Made by a program: the position numbers and the translations under genes. The notes beneath the pieces are model-generated. The model did not search any database, had not been told where the DNA came from, and saw only the letters and a program-made list of their open reading frames with translations. A stretch of 64,000 nucleotides of DNA from Selaginella moellendorffii (taxonomy: Eukaryota; Streptophyta; Lycopodiopsida; Selaginellales; Selaginellaceae): NCBI RefSeq assembly GCF_000143415.4, contig NW_003314275.1, positions 1,561,999 to 1,625,998 of the forward strand, in the 5' to 3' direction. Shown piece after piece: positions 33,001-43,027 of the stretch (position 1 is the first letter of the stretch; the number at the start of each line of letters is the position of its first letter).

Positions 33001-34075
33001 GATTTGAGCTTGGAACCGAGTCGCCAGACCCCTTTTCTCCCATTTTCAAGGCAGTGAGGTCCGCTACTAAAGAATGGGCGTCCTTTGCCGAGTCTCCACG
33101 CTCAGGAACCACTGGAACTGCGTTTCGCATGGACGTGAAAACGAAAGTGCTGGACGACGGGATCTCTTGACCAGCATCCTCTTCCCGCGCTTCAACTCTC
33201 GGGCTACCATGACCCTGTGCCGAGCTTCCATCCTTGTCCAACTCGTTTTCTAGCTTGGAATCCACCACTGCAGGCTCCTCAACTGTGATTGATGGTTCCC
33301 CCGTTTGAAAGTTAGCAGCGTCGGGACTAGCAGCACGCGAATCGAAAGTAAAGGCTTGATATGGTCTTTCGATCCCCTCGCCGCGAGCAACACCTTTACC
33401 TTTGGCTGGATGAGTGCTCTTGCGCAGCTTTGAGAACCGAGGGCGAGGATTTCCAGTTTGGTGATGAGAAGTCGGTATACCAACAGTGAATGTTGTCGGC
33501 TTGGAAGATTCCTTATCTTCTCGAGCTGGAGAGAACTGCTGTTGATCCATGGATGGAAAACTCGGGGAAGGAAAACTTGGAGGAACTGGAGAGAATTGCT
33601 GCTGATCCACTGGAAAAGTTGGAGGAGCTGCTGGATCAATGTGTAGTTCGTGAAGCATAGACTCCAGACTCTCTCTGGGTTTCTCACCGTGATTCGCGAT
33701 CCCGGAGCCAGCAGGGACGCAATCGTCATTGCGATCACCACTTCCAGGACTGCTGCCAGTGCTCCCGGCGTTAGCAATCGATCCGAAAACAAATACCTCG
33801 GGACGATCCTTCGACGTCTCCGAGTCGAGGGTCTCCACCGGAGGCGGTGGAACACTGACTTGAGACGGAAACCCAAAATCGAAGGGAGACGCCGCCTCCG
33901 CTACCTTGTGTAACAAGCCAGCATTCTTCCAGAACAAGCTACCGCTCCTCCCCCAGATCGAAGACGATGGATTGCCATTGTAGAACGAGCCTGGCTGCTG
34001 GACGATCCCTCCTCCCCCTCCCTCGCGCGATTCACTCTCCCGGCTCTGGCTCCGCGACTCCAGCAAGATCGACAT
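30036..34075 (-). CDS. TPR and DnaJ-domain co-chaperone-like protein (TPR15/TPR16-like)
   Basis: Eleven exons in phase: 32313-34075, 32017-32256, 31830-31962, 31629-31772, 31331-31593, 31200-31278, 30935-31141, 30693-30883, 30544-30622, 30362-30493, 30036-30293; 1162 residues. The large first exon encodes about 585 disordered residues with repeated FxFG-type motifs (VFVFGS, SFVFGA, TFVFGS, TFAFTA). TPR repeats follow: GNEAYASGDFPKAEEYYSLG, CYSNRAATRMVVGRMREALG, GNEAFQAGRHTEAVEHYTAA and FCNRAAASQALGHIADAIAD. A J domain closes it: DHYLILGLESSCTAAEVKKA, YRKLALRHHPDK with the HPD triad, and YAILSDPAKRARYD. The layout matches Arabidopsis TPR15/TPR16, probable Hsp70/Hsp90 co-chaperones. Confidence 0.9.
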
Positions 34076-34179
34076 GAAAGGAATCCCTCGATGCGCCTAG
34101 TCGATCGGCATCACCTAGCTGCGATGCGATCGAAAATGGGGAGAGGAGACTGAGCTGCGACAAGCCCTAAATTCACCAC

Positions 34180-34188
34180 AAACCCTAA
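34180..34188 (-). promoter_or_regulatory. telo-box upstream of the TPR-DnaJ gene
   Basis: AAACCCTAA at 105 bp upstream of the TPR-DnaJ ATG (34075), with a related AAGCCCTAA at 34162-34170. Confidence 0.45.
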
Positions 34189-34234
34189 AAATGCCATGGC
34201 TTTTTACCCTTGCCACATCCGTCCGATCGAGATC

Positions 34235-34240
34235 CACGTG
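34235..34240. promoter_or_regulatory. G-box between TPR-DnaJ and DDR4-like genes
   Basis: CACGTG within GATCCACGTGGCACG, preceded by GTCCGATC 15 bp earlier. It lies 160 bp from the TPR-DnaJ start and 600 bp from the DDR4-like start. Confidence 0.4.
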
Positions 34241-34839
34241 GCACGTTTATACCCGTTGCTTAAGTTTTAATTGATATTTTTCTCTCGTTCTTTTTTGTCT
34301 CGAGGAAGAGAAGAACACGGAGCGCCTGGCGAGCAGGGAAGCGCTTGCTCGCGTTTTGGAGATTTTCTCGCGGTGTTGTCGCAGCGCTGGCTGATGATCC
34401 GAGCAGCGCGCGCAAGCTTTTGCTAGATTGATCCTGGGAGGGAGCTAAGCAGCGGCTGTGAAGAATTCAGCTCTTTCTTCCCAGATATTTGGAGCGCCGG
34501 CCGCCGGGATGAAGTCTTGCGCGGCCATTTCTCGCGCAGGGGCCGGATTCTTGCTTAGATTTCGAGGAATAGTCGGGAAATAGTCCGAGAAAGAGCAGGG
34601 TTTACGCTTCCTTGGCAGCAATCGGGCAGCGCGCACAGGGCAATGTCGAAATTTCTGGCTGCCGGATGGCTACAGCCCGAGCAGGACACCGGGTGATCTT
34701 AGAAGCGTGGCGAGGAAGCGATGAGAGAGCTCCTCTCCTCGTTAGGTTCTCCAAGGATAGATAGGCTTTCTTAGCCTAGGGTCTCTTTCTTTTCGAGGGA
34801 ATTTGGAGGATCAGTCCGTCCGAGAGGGATCTTTGGGCA

Positions 34840-37614
34840 ATGTCCGAGACGAGGAAGCGGCCGACGCGAGCTTGCACGGCGAGAACGCCCTCGAGGCTAG
34901 CTCCATTGGCTCCCGCGGTAGAGCGGCCACCTCCACAGCTCAAGAAGCAAGACGATCAGCCGGCCCCGCTCGTCTTCTCCAATCCACTCTCGTTAGTGCC
35001 GGAGCAGAAGGATCTTCACGAGCTAAGGCGTATGTGGGAGCTTGCGTCGATCATCAACTTCTTCAATGTAAGTTCTTCTTTTTTTGTTTGTATGACCATG
35101 GCTTGTTTCAATTCAGACCTTTCGACCAATTTTGAAACTGGTAGAGTTCTCGGCCGAGGAACTGGAGACCGCTCTCCTTACGTGCAACGATCTACTCATG
35201 GACATCCACACTGCGCTGCTCAAGGTAATGTCTAGAAACAAGCTGAGTTTCTAGCTTTCTTACTTTCAGCTCGCAGGGAATCCACCCTCCTTCTCGGGTT
35301 CCTCTAAATCGCGATAGCTGGGTCACAGTTCTATACAAGAAGCTCAAGGACAGGTGGTCGAAGGTAACACACGCTCTAATACGTTTTACAGCTCTCTTTG
35401 GTAACCGCTGGCTAAACAGGTAGCCGAGCCTCCATTCCCTCTTGCGGAATCCCATGGGTGAGTCTTACTATAGATTTCATACCTGTCTGATAGCGTTAAC
35501 TTCAGGAGCGAGGCTGAAACTTATAGCGGATTTGATCCATCAACAAGATTGATCATCTTAAGAGCATTGTGTGAAGTTCGTCTTGACGTACGTAATGCTG
35601 TTTCTAGTATTTCCAGGCAGACTTATTTTACATGTGCAGCAAGATGATGTTCGGGCGCATATGGAAGAGCCTGTGAAGAAGGGATACTTGTCCCTCTTTC
35701 GTAAGGAGCGCGCAGGCTCAAACTTACTTGGAACTACGTACTGGTATTTGACGGCTATATCTTTTCTGTTTGTTTGTTGGCTGACTCTTGATCGCTAGGT
35801 GCGAAAACAATCCAATATCAGGTTATAGACTTTACAGAGATATACCAACACCCAAGGGAAAGGAGTTCAAAGGACGCACCGCGTCGCCTCCTCCTCCCGG
35901 TCAGTGGGAAACATTGGCAAGCAACTTCGATGAATTTCAGTCGGTTGCTGTATGTCTTTCTACAACTCATGAGACAGGACTAATTCATTTTCAAATGCAG
36001 GACACGCTTTTGTCTAGCAAGTTCAAGCAAGAAATCGGTCTAGGAAAAAGACTAAAACAAGACATCCTACCCGTTTTAGAGGCCGTTGAGAAGGTGCAAA
36101 ACTTATTCGCAATGTTATGTTCAGCCTATGGTTCTTATTTTGCAGAAGAAGGTCAGGGACTTGAAACGAAAACAAAGACAGGCAAAATTACTGGTGACCA
36201 CGCTTGAACATAATCTAGACAGTGGCCGGGCTAAGCGCGATCGTAAACCCGTCAACTACACATTTCGTACGACATCCTTAGTTCTTTTTTATATTACTCT
36301 TATCTTTTTCATGTCTGCGTGCAGCTGAATATGATCGATCTATCAACGAGGCAATCAAATCTACAAGGTACCTACGCGATACTGTTTCACTACACTTCAG
36401 CTTCCAAACACCTTGCAGGAAGCCCGAACGAGCTGCAGAGTTGGCAAATGGCCATTCAACTGTAGCAAACGGTCATGGGAGTCATCCGGAGAAACGCGTA
36501 CGCAAAGAACGAGTAAATGATGGTGATCAAACGGGACTTAGCCCCTGTGATCTCTCGAACAATCACGCCCCCTTCGATCCTCGTGAAGACGACAATTATC
36601 GTGAGCTTTCGGAGGAGCCAGCAACCTCGAATGATTCCGCAGCCTCAGACGATGCTGGAACTTCATTTCGAAAGAAGATTAAACCGAGGTATCTTTCATA
36701 CTGGCTTTAAGTAGAAGATAACAATTGCTGATTCTAGGAGCCGGCAACGACGTAGATCTCAACGTTACTGTGGTAAAGACTACGTGGACGCTGCTTACAC
36801 GGAGGAGGATGATTTATATAGTGATGACGAGATTGAGGGAGAAGCCATTTACGACGACGATTTTGTACGGCGCAGAGAACGAAAACGGAAAAGAGGTGAC
36901 ACAAGCTCTGTAGAGGACGAGGAATACAGAGGCGATGACCATGAAGACGTAGACGACGACGACGACGACGATGTAGCAGTTAGTTATAGCGAGGAAGAGG
37001 AGGAGCTGGAACAGCAAGAGGAGAAGCAAGAATTCTTGGTTAGATCGATGCGACGTGCGAGGAGACCAAAACGGGTGGCAGACACTGGCCTGCGGCGAAG
37101 CAAACGAGCCACGAGAAGCAAGGTGAACTACAACGCTTATGAGCACAGTGAAGAGGAGGAAGACGAGGAAGACGAAGAAGAAGAACAAGCTTATACCGCC
37201 AAGAAAGCAGCGGGAGGAAATGGGGAACTTAAAGCAAGCCCGAGTAGCATAGACGACGCAGATTACAGCATGGAATCCGCTGGTTCTCTGCACAGCAGTG
37301 GTGGAACTTCGGATACAGGAAACCAAGTTATAGGAGACGAAGAAACGGGACAAAAACAGGCAGAGGTGGGAGAGGACGGAGAACAAGATGATACAAAAGA
37401 AGAAGATAAAGAAGAAGGTGATGATGGTGAAGACGAGGAGGAAAACACACAAGGTGGCTGGAGTCACGTAAACGGTGATGGGGAAGAGGACGAGGATGAA
37501 AGGGGAAAGCAGCTACGGTTCTTTGATCTAAACGAGTGCGCTCCGGCCGATTCTCCTCGGGACTGGATGAAGGGCGGGTTTCTGGATGGAAGTCAGGAAG
37601 CGGAGATTGGCTAA
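34840..37614 (+). CDS. DDR4: DDT-domain protein, DDR4-like (ISWI complex subunit)
   Basis: Twelve exons in phase: 34840-35067, 35117-35224, 35277-35363, 35420-35457, 35506-35587, 35640-35743, 35799-35949, 36001-36093, 36146-36266, 36325-36367, 36419-36688, 36738-37614; 733 residues. The DDT domain is at about residues 55-180: LRRMWELASIINFFNTFRPI, EELETALLTCNDLLMDIHTA, WVTVLYKKLKDRW and FDPSTRLIILRALCEVRLD. A WSD-like part follows (YWCENNPISGYRLYRDIPTP). The C-terminal 300 residues are Asp/Glu-rich with basic islands (RRRERKRKRG, RRARRPKRVAD, RRSKRATRSKVNYN) and end near LRFFDLNECAP. DDR proteins bind plant ISWI ATPases. The first 70 residues are less conserved, but the start is the first in-frame ATG. 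Confidence 0.88.
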
Positions 37615-38485
37615 GAAGGAAACGCTGGACTGGCTGCTCGACCGCTTCTCTAAGAAGGAAAAGCTGGACTGCTCGACCGCTTCTCGATCGATTCCGACAC
37701 AGATTATTCAGCAAAATCGCATCACTCGGGATGATGAGAACGAGTAACCAGTGTGTATAGCTGGTGTCCTTTTTTTTTTGGCGTTGGAAGGAAAAAGATT
37801 CTATTTATTTTCTCACAGCTGCATTCCTGTCGAACGTAAAGGTATAGAAGTGTACACATTTAGGCATCTTCTCTCTCTTTCTCCAGGCAAGAACAACACT
37901 ACTAAATTATTTTTAAACATGAGTTTAACACTTCTATTAAGTATTTGTTTTAAGCTTTAGTGCACTCTACATTCCTAGCATAGCATGAAGGCTAATCAAA
38001 TTGTTTTAGCAATATGTCCTGGGTATTCCAACCTTGGGGAAGATCCTAAGCAACTCACTCTAAGTTTATACTGTTCTTTAGCTAGGAATGAAAACAAAAA
38101 GTTGTCAAATTGTAATTATAGTTGTACTACGAGCTTAGTAGCAAGAGAAGATGGAGGGAAATAACCTAATCTAAGAGGTGATGAGCAACTATCCCTTCCT
38201 AGCTTATGTTTATCCTCTTTGATAATCAAAGAGAATAAGTATTGAAGTTTTAAGATGTAAGTAGCAAACAAGTAATACTTTGAGAAATAAGTTAATTATA
38301 AAGGAAAAATATATTAATAGTGCACTTCTTTTTTAATCGATTAAAAGCTTTACGATATTTGGGGTTAAGCATTCTTGACTAAAATGGGTGACCTTTCAAT
38401 AAATTTGAATTTAGGAGCTAAAATTAACAAATCTTTCACCATACTAATCTTAATATTATTGAAGATGATAATATCTACCTATAAA

Positions 38486-38531
<46 letters not shown>

Positions 38532-38583
38532 AATTTGGTAATTTTGGCACCAAATAGAAAGACATTTAGTCCCCTCCGGGGCT

Positions 38584-38683
38584 NNNNNNNNNNNNNNNNN
38601 NNNNNNNNNNNNNNNNNNNNNNNNNNNNNNNNNNNNNNNNNNNNNNNNNNNNNNNNNNNNNNNNNNNNNNNNNNNNNNNNNNN
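38584..38683. other. assembly gap (100 N)
   Basis: Exactly 100 N, a conventional placeholder, so the true size is unknown. Flanked by a TA microsatellite on the left. Confidence 0.95.
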
Positions 38684-39360
38684 CACTAATAGTAACAAAA
38701 TTACCTCCACACTAGTAATAGAAAAAATATACATAAAGCTTATAATATATCAATTTTAAGGCTGCTAGAAAAAATAATCCTTATACTAAGGTTTAAGCAA
38801 AAAAATGAAAAAAGTAAACTCTTAAACTTGGATATTTAAGGATAAGGATTTTTAACTTTATATATCCCAAGATCTTTAACCAATTGGAAATGAAGTGCAT
38901 TTTTATTTATAAGCATTTTCTCTATAAAGATGTTTAATTTCATGTATCCCAAATCCTTTAGCTAATTAAAAAAATATTAATGAATTATTTTTTAAATTGT
39001 TCTTTTTAATTGCACACAATTTATCATGTTTGGACCTATGGTGTAAGCTAATGCTAAAACTATTTTAACAATTTCAAAATTATTAACTAAATTGCTACAA
39101 CAAAATAAGCACATAAGAAAACAAAAAGAAGTAATAAAAAAGGCTATAAGGAAAAAAAGAAGCAACAATAAAAAAGAAATAAATAATAGCTATCAAGAAA
39201 AATAAGAGGGAAAATAATAATAGCTAAAACATTTGAAGTGATAAAAAAGGAAAAATTTAAAAAATTTAAAAACAAAAAAGATAGAGAAGGAAGAGAAAAC
39301 AATAAGAAAGAAAAAATATAAAAGAAAGAATAATAAAGTTCTAAAATCTTCAATCTTTTT

Positions 39361-39525
39361 TTTTATATATTTAAACTTTTATGAATCATGATTTAAATTA
39401 TTCTTTTTAATTACTTACAATCCATTACACTGCCTTATAAGTTTACGTTTTTGTGAATAGAAGTTAAATGCAATCATCCTTTCGAAAGTTTAAACAATTC
39501 ATCCCATAAACATTTAGCCCTAAAA
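39361..39525. repeat. dispersed direct repeat, copy 1
   Basis: Shares ATTCTTTTTAATTACTTACA, ATCCATTACAC, GTTAAATGCAATCATCC and GAAAGTTTAAACAATT in order with 39991-40150, at roughly 85-90 percent identity by eye. About 630 bp separates the copies, which might be ends of one element or two insertions. Confidence 0.8.
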
Positions 39526-39990
39526 TAACATTATTTAATTTTATAAAGGTAGGATTTGCAGTTTTGACGCCTTTAAGTTTTTTAGTTGCCTTTGCATTTG
39601 GGCTAGGATCTCCTCCAGAAGGATTTTCTGCACAATAATTTAACATTAAAAGTTTAAAATATTTTATAATACCTTGTGTCGGGTTTCTTCATGTATGTGG
39701 ATAATCATAAAATTAATTTAACATAAATTTCAAAATAATTATCATTATTTAATGATTTTGAAAAAGAAAGTTTTATATTGTGAGTATATAAAATATTTCA
39801 TAATTATCAAAATCCCACTACACTAATAATAACATATATCTTTATATTTATACATCTAAATTTTATATCATCCCATCCTCTCAAAAAGATGAAAAGTATT
39901 TATAATTTTTTTTATTAATGTATTATATCTATAAAAGTATCATGAATGATTATAAAAAGGAGTGCATTTTTGTTCATAGACTTTTTTCCT

Positions 39991-40150
39991 TTATATTTAA
40001 ACTTTTATAAATCATGATTTAAATCATTCTTTTTAATTACTTACAATCCATTACACCTCCTTACAAGTTTACACTTTTTTTAATAAAAGTTAAATGCAAT
40101 CATCCCTTTGAAAGTTTAAACAATTTATCCTATCAAATCATTTATCTTTG
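39991..40150. repeat. dispersed direct repeat, copy 2
   Basis: Second copy of the repeat at 39361-39525, in the same orientation. The preceding context (GTGCATTTTT.TT.ATA) also recurs at about 38895 and 39962, so the family has further partial members in this island. Confidence 0.8.
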
Positions 40151-40794
40151 AATGGTAAACACTTGCAAAAATATAATATATCCCCAACCAAAGTGTTAAT
40201 ATGTGAAATGTATTAATTATAAATACAGAAAAATTGTCCGAAAGAACCCTAGAATGTATAGTTAAATTTCTTTTATGGGAATTTTGAAGATTATGTGTAT
40301 TATTGGTTTAATCACTTTATAAAACTACTACTTACCATTCTTAGATAATACCTGGGGTTTACATAAGTTTCCCACATATTTAATGGGATAATATTATAGT
40401 AGTATAATGGTATTTCTTCTTAAATCGAATAATATTCCAATATTTTTCTAATGCAAAGATTTATAATAAAAGTTGAAAGGGCTATACCACATGTTATAAA
40501 TGCTACCATAATTAAGTCTAATTATTTAATTATAACTATATACAATTGAGGAATTATAGTAATTGTTGCTCCACAATCAAAACAAGCTACTACAAAGGTA
40601 GTATGCTACTCTAGAAGAAAAATGTCAAAAAAAAAGAAATGGAAAAATTATAAAAATAAAAAAAATCTAAATAATATGAAAAATTACATTTAAACTAAAA
40701 TTACAAATTTAAGCAGTCCTCAAAAATAATTACCTTTATCTACATTAATGTGATTGGATGAAATATATATATATATTTCTAAGATCTTTCTTCA

Positions 40795-40974
40795 TTTGAA
40801 TTCTTCTGCCATAAAAATATATCAGCATGTTAATTTTGGTTTTCTTACCATTTTTTACCATGTTATACACTTGTATATATATCACAATAATATATTCAAC
40901 CACGATCTTACTTCATTGGTGGTAAAAAATTAAAATTAACATGCTAATATATTTTTATGGCAGAAGAATTCAAA
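40795..40974. mobile_element. MITE-like element with 43-bp terminal inverted repeats
   Basis: The left arm 40795-40837 begins TTTGAATTCTTCTGCCATAA and the right arm 40932-40974 ends with its reverse complement. The arms differ at one position by eye. The 94-bp interior is AT-rich and non-coding. The element ends 38 bp before the stop codon side of the minus-strand syntaxin gene, so it probably lies in or next to that gene's 3' UTR. I could not define a clear target-site duplication. Confidence 0.8.
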
Positions 40975-41012
40975 GGTAGAAAATCTTGTCCCAATTGGAT
41001 CTCAGTCTTAGA

Positions 41013-41909
41013 TCATTTTCTGGTAAGAATAGGAAGAAGAATGACGAGGAGGATGATAATGAGAAGGATTATCCCAATGCACGTCCACTTGCGGCTTCTC
41101 CTCTGCGATCTCTTGGCCTTGACCAGCTGCTGTGTTCCTCGATCCACAAAAGACGCTGCCTTGTTGACGTGCTCCTCGATTGTATTGAGCTGCGCGCCTT
41201 GTGCGTCCACTAGCGTCGCCAGATCCTGGAAGATCTGCTGTAGCTCTCTCAAATTCCTCTCCACTTCCACCACGGCATCGTGCCGCTCCTGAATCTCCTG
41301 GATCGTGTCCAGAATCTGCCCCCTCCCCTGCTCCTGGATAGCCTTCCGCAAGAAATTCTCGCTCTCCCCAGTCTGGATCATCCGCTCGATCACTTCCTGG
41401 CTCGCCTGCTCGCCCGTCACGGTAAAGTAGCGGCGCTCGATCGTCCCGCGGTACTCGCTGCTCATCCTCTCCCGCAAGTTCGCTAAATCGGCCATGAGGT
41501 CGCGGAGCTTGATCCGGAGGCTGTTGGTGATGGACATCCTGGTTCGATCGGTGGACGACCCCTCCTCGCAGCCCTTCACCTTCCTGTTGGCCAGATTGCT
41601 CGCGTCCAGCGCCTCGAGCTTGGATTTGATGCCGCGCCCGTTCTTGAGCACCAGGGAGACGTGCTCGTCCATGCGCGACCGGAGCTCTCTCATGGCTCCC
41701 GGCTTGTGGACGCTCTTGCTCGACTCATTGTCCTCGTTGAGCTTGAGGAGGAGCTCCTGGATCGCGTCCATGGCGTCCTTGATCTTGCTCACCTCCTCGA
41801 AAAAGCCCACCAGGCTCTTCTCCGAGTTGTGGACCGCCATCTCCACGTCCAAGGGGTTGGCCTCCATGTCGGATCCCCGAGGGAAGGAACTCGATAGCAA
41901 ATTATTCAT
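41013..41909 (-). CDS. plasma-membrane Qa-SNARE (SYP1-type syntaxin)
   Basis: Single exon, 298 residues, ATG at 41909. The Habc region spans about residues 25-160 (VGFFEEVSKIKDAMDAIQEL). The SNARE motif is at about 205-262 with RNLRELQQIFQDLATLVDAQ and LNTIEEHV, carrying the central-layer Gln. A basic stretch KAKRSQRRSRKW precedes the C-terminal anchor CIGIILLIIILLVILLPIL. Length, order and absence of introns fit the plant SYP12/SYP13/KNOLLE group, which drives vesicle fusion at the plasma membrane or cell plate. Which subclade applies cannot be told by eye. The MITE-like element sits directly downstream. Confidence 0.93.
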   Translation of the reverse strand: MNNLLSSSFPRGSDMEANPLDVEMAVHNSEKSLVGFFEEVSKIKDAMDAIQELLLKLNEDNESSKSVHKPGAMRELRSRMDEHVSLVLKNGRGIKSKLEALDASNLANRKVKGCEEGSSTDRTRMSITNSLRIKLRDLMADLANLRERMSSEYRGTIERRYFTVTGEQASQEVIERMIQTGESENFLRKAIQEQGRGQILDTIQEIQERHDAVVEVERNLRELQQIFQDLATLVDAQGAQLNTIEEHVNKAASFVDRGTQQLVKAKRSQRRSRKWTCIGIILLIIILLVILLPILTRK

Positions 41910-42296
41910 CCCTTACGTTTCCAATCGCCGCATTGATCGATTGATCGATAATCTTTTGAGACTTTTCCTCTCTACCTGTATCAGCGCCCTTCCTTTCTCC
42001 TCCCCACGAAGAACTTTTCCAGATAGAGACGAAGAACCCTTTAGAATATTCGCATCATTTACTATTCCTCGTTACTATTTGTTTTTTCCGGAAGTCGTCT
42101 TGCAAGACTTTTATTTTCTGATCTTGCCAAGGTACTTCCAGAAGATTTCGTAAGAAACAGCTAAAACCGACATAACCTTTGGAACAGGGGAATAAACACA
42201 AGAATTACTCCGCAAACGATATAAGAGCGAAAACATCGAAAAATCTCTCAATTACAAACCTCGTGGTTAACAATTTCTGTTTTCGACAATGCTTTG

Positions 42297-42958
42297 CTAG
42301 TCAGTCTTGTGTTGTTGAGCTAGTCGAGCTTTGTGCTTAAGCTCCGCTCGTTTCCACTTCACCATCAGCCTTACCATCTGCAAGAGACTATTCACCTGCA
42401 AGCAAAAAAAAAAAAAAAGAAACGATCAGAGATGAAAGAAAGAAAGAGATTTGGATTTGGAAGAGGCTCTCACCAGAATCACCATTGATGTCACAAGCAG
42501 CGGGCCGGACCACAGAGTGGAGATGAACACGCCGCGCTTGTCAAAGTAAGGCTGCCGAGAAAACTTCTGCCAGTGGCGAGCCAGGAAAGAATTGATCGTT
42601 TGCGCAAGGTAGATTCCAAACACTGGGAGAAGTTGCGAAAATGGATCAAACGAAACAATGCGAGATCGAAAGAAAAGGTTTTTTTCTCACTCGAGAGGAA
42701 GAAGATGGCCATTTGCAAATCGGTGTTTCTCCTTGTCCATAGAATAAACACGAGAAGAAACAAATGAAAGGCCACTAGCGCACCAATCCAAGGCTCCTGT
42801 AAGCCCAAAGTCTAGAGAGAAAAATCAAAGACTAGAATCTCTCTTACAGTCCAATCCACGGCGTGAACGAAGGCGAGCACCGGCTCGACGAATCCCCGCG
42901 GAGAAGACGAGCGAAACTTCCCCAAGATCTCCTCGAGCGCTTCCACTAAAACCTCCAT
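42297..42958 (-). CDS. TMEM18: transmembrane protein 18 homologue
   Basis: Four exons in phase: 42848-42958, 42691-42796, 42474-42622, 42297-42395; 154 residues. Family blocks: FVHAVDWTEPWIGALVAFHL, GIYLAQTINSFLARHWQKFS, RQPYFDKRGVFISTLWSGPL and a Lys/Arg-rich C-terminus. Three hydrophobic segments are visible, as in animal TMEM18, an inner nuclear membrane protein. A telo-box-like AAGCCCTAA lies 8 bp upstream of the ATG. The acceptor of exon 2 was set at 42797 so that DWT joins EPW as in the animal protein. Confidence 0.9.
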
Positions 42959-43027
42959 TGCCGTTAAGCCCTAAATTCTAGACACATTTTTAGGGTTCTT
43001 GGGGGTTCTTGAGGAGAATTACACAGT

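Larger units (their letters stand above)
37615..40794. other. AT-rich, gene-poor island with assembly gap
   Basis: AT-rich sequence with no supportable gene. It holds a TA microsatellite (about 38490-38527), a 100-N gap (38584-38683), two copies of a 160-bp dispersed repeat (39361-39525 and 39991-40150) and many poly-A/T runs. The sequence just left of the gap (TTTAGTCCCCTCCGGGGCT) is a short GC-rich palindrome-like block that may belong to an unresolved repeat. Confidence 0.5.

Noticed and set aside
36814-37467. 217-codon hydrophobic minus-strand frame resembling a membrane protein
   Set aside because: It is the complement of the Asp/Glu-rich (GAN) codons of the DDR4-like gene; Phe/Val/Ile runs arise from that.
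38584-38683. ORFs running across the N gap
   Set aside because: They contain the placeholder as undefined residues and TA-microsatellite translation; no biological support.
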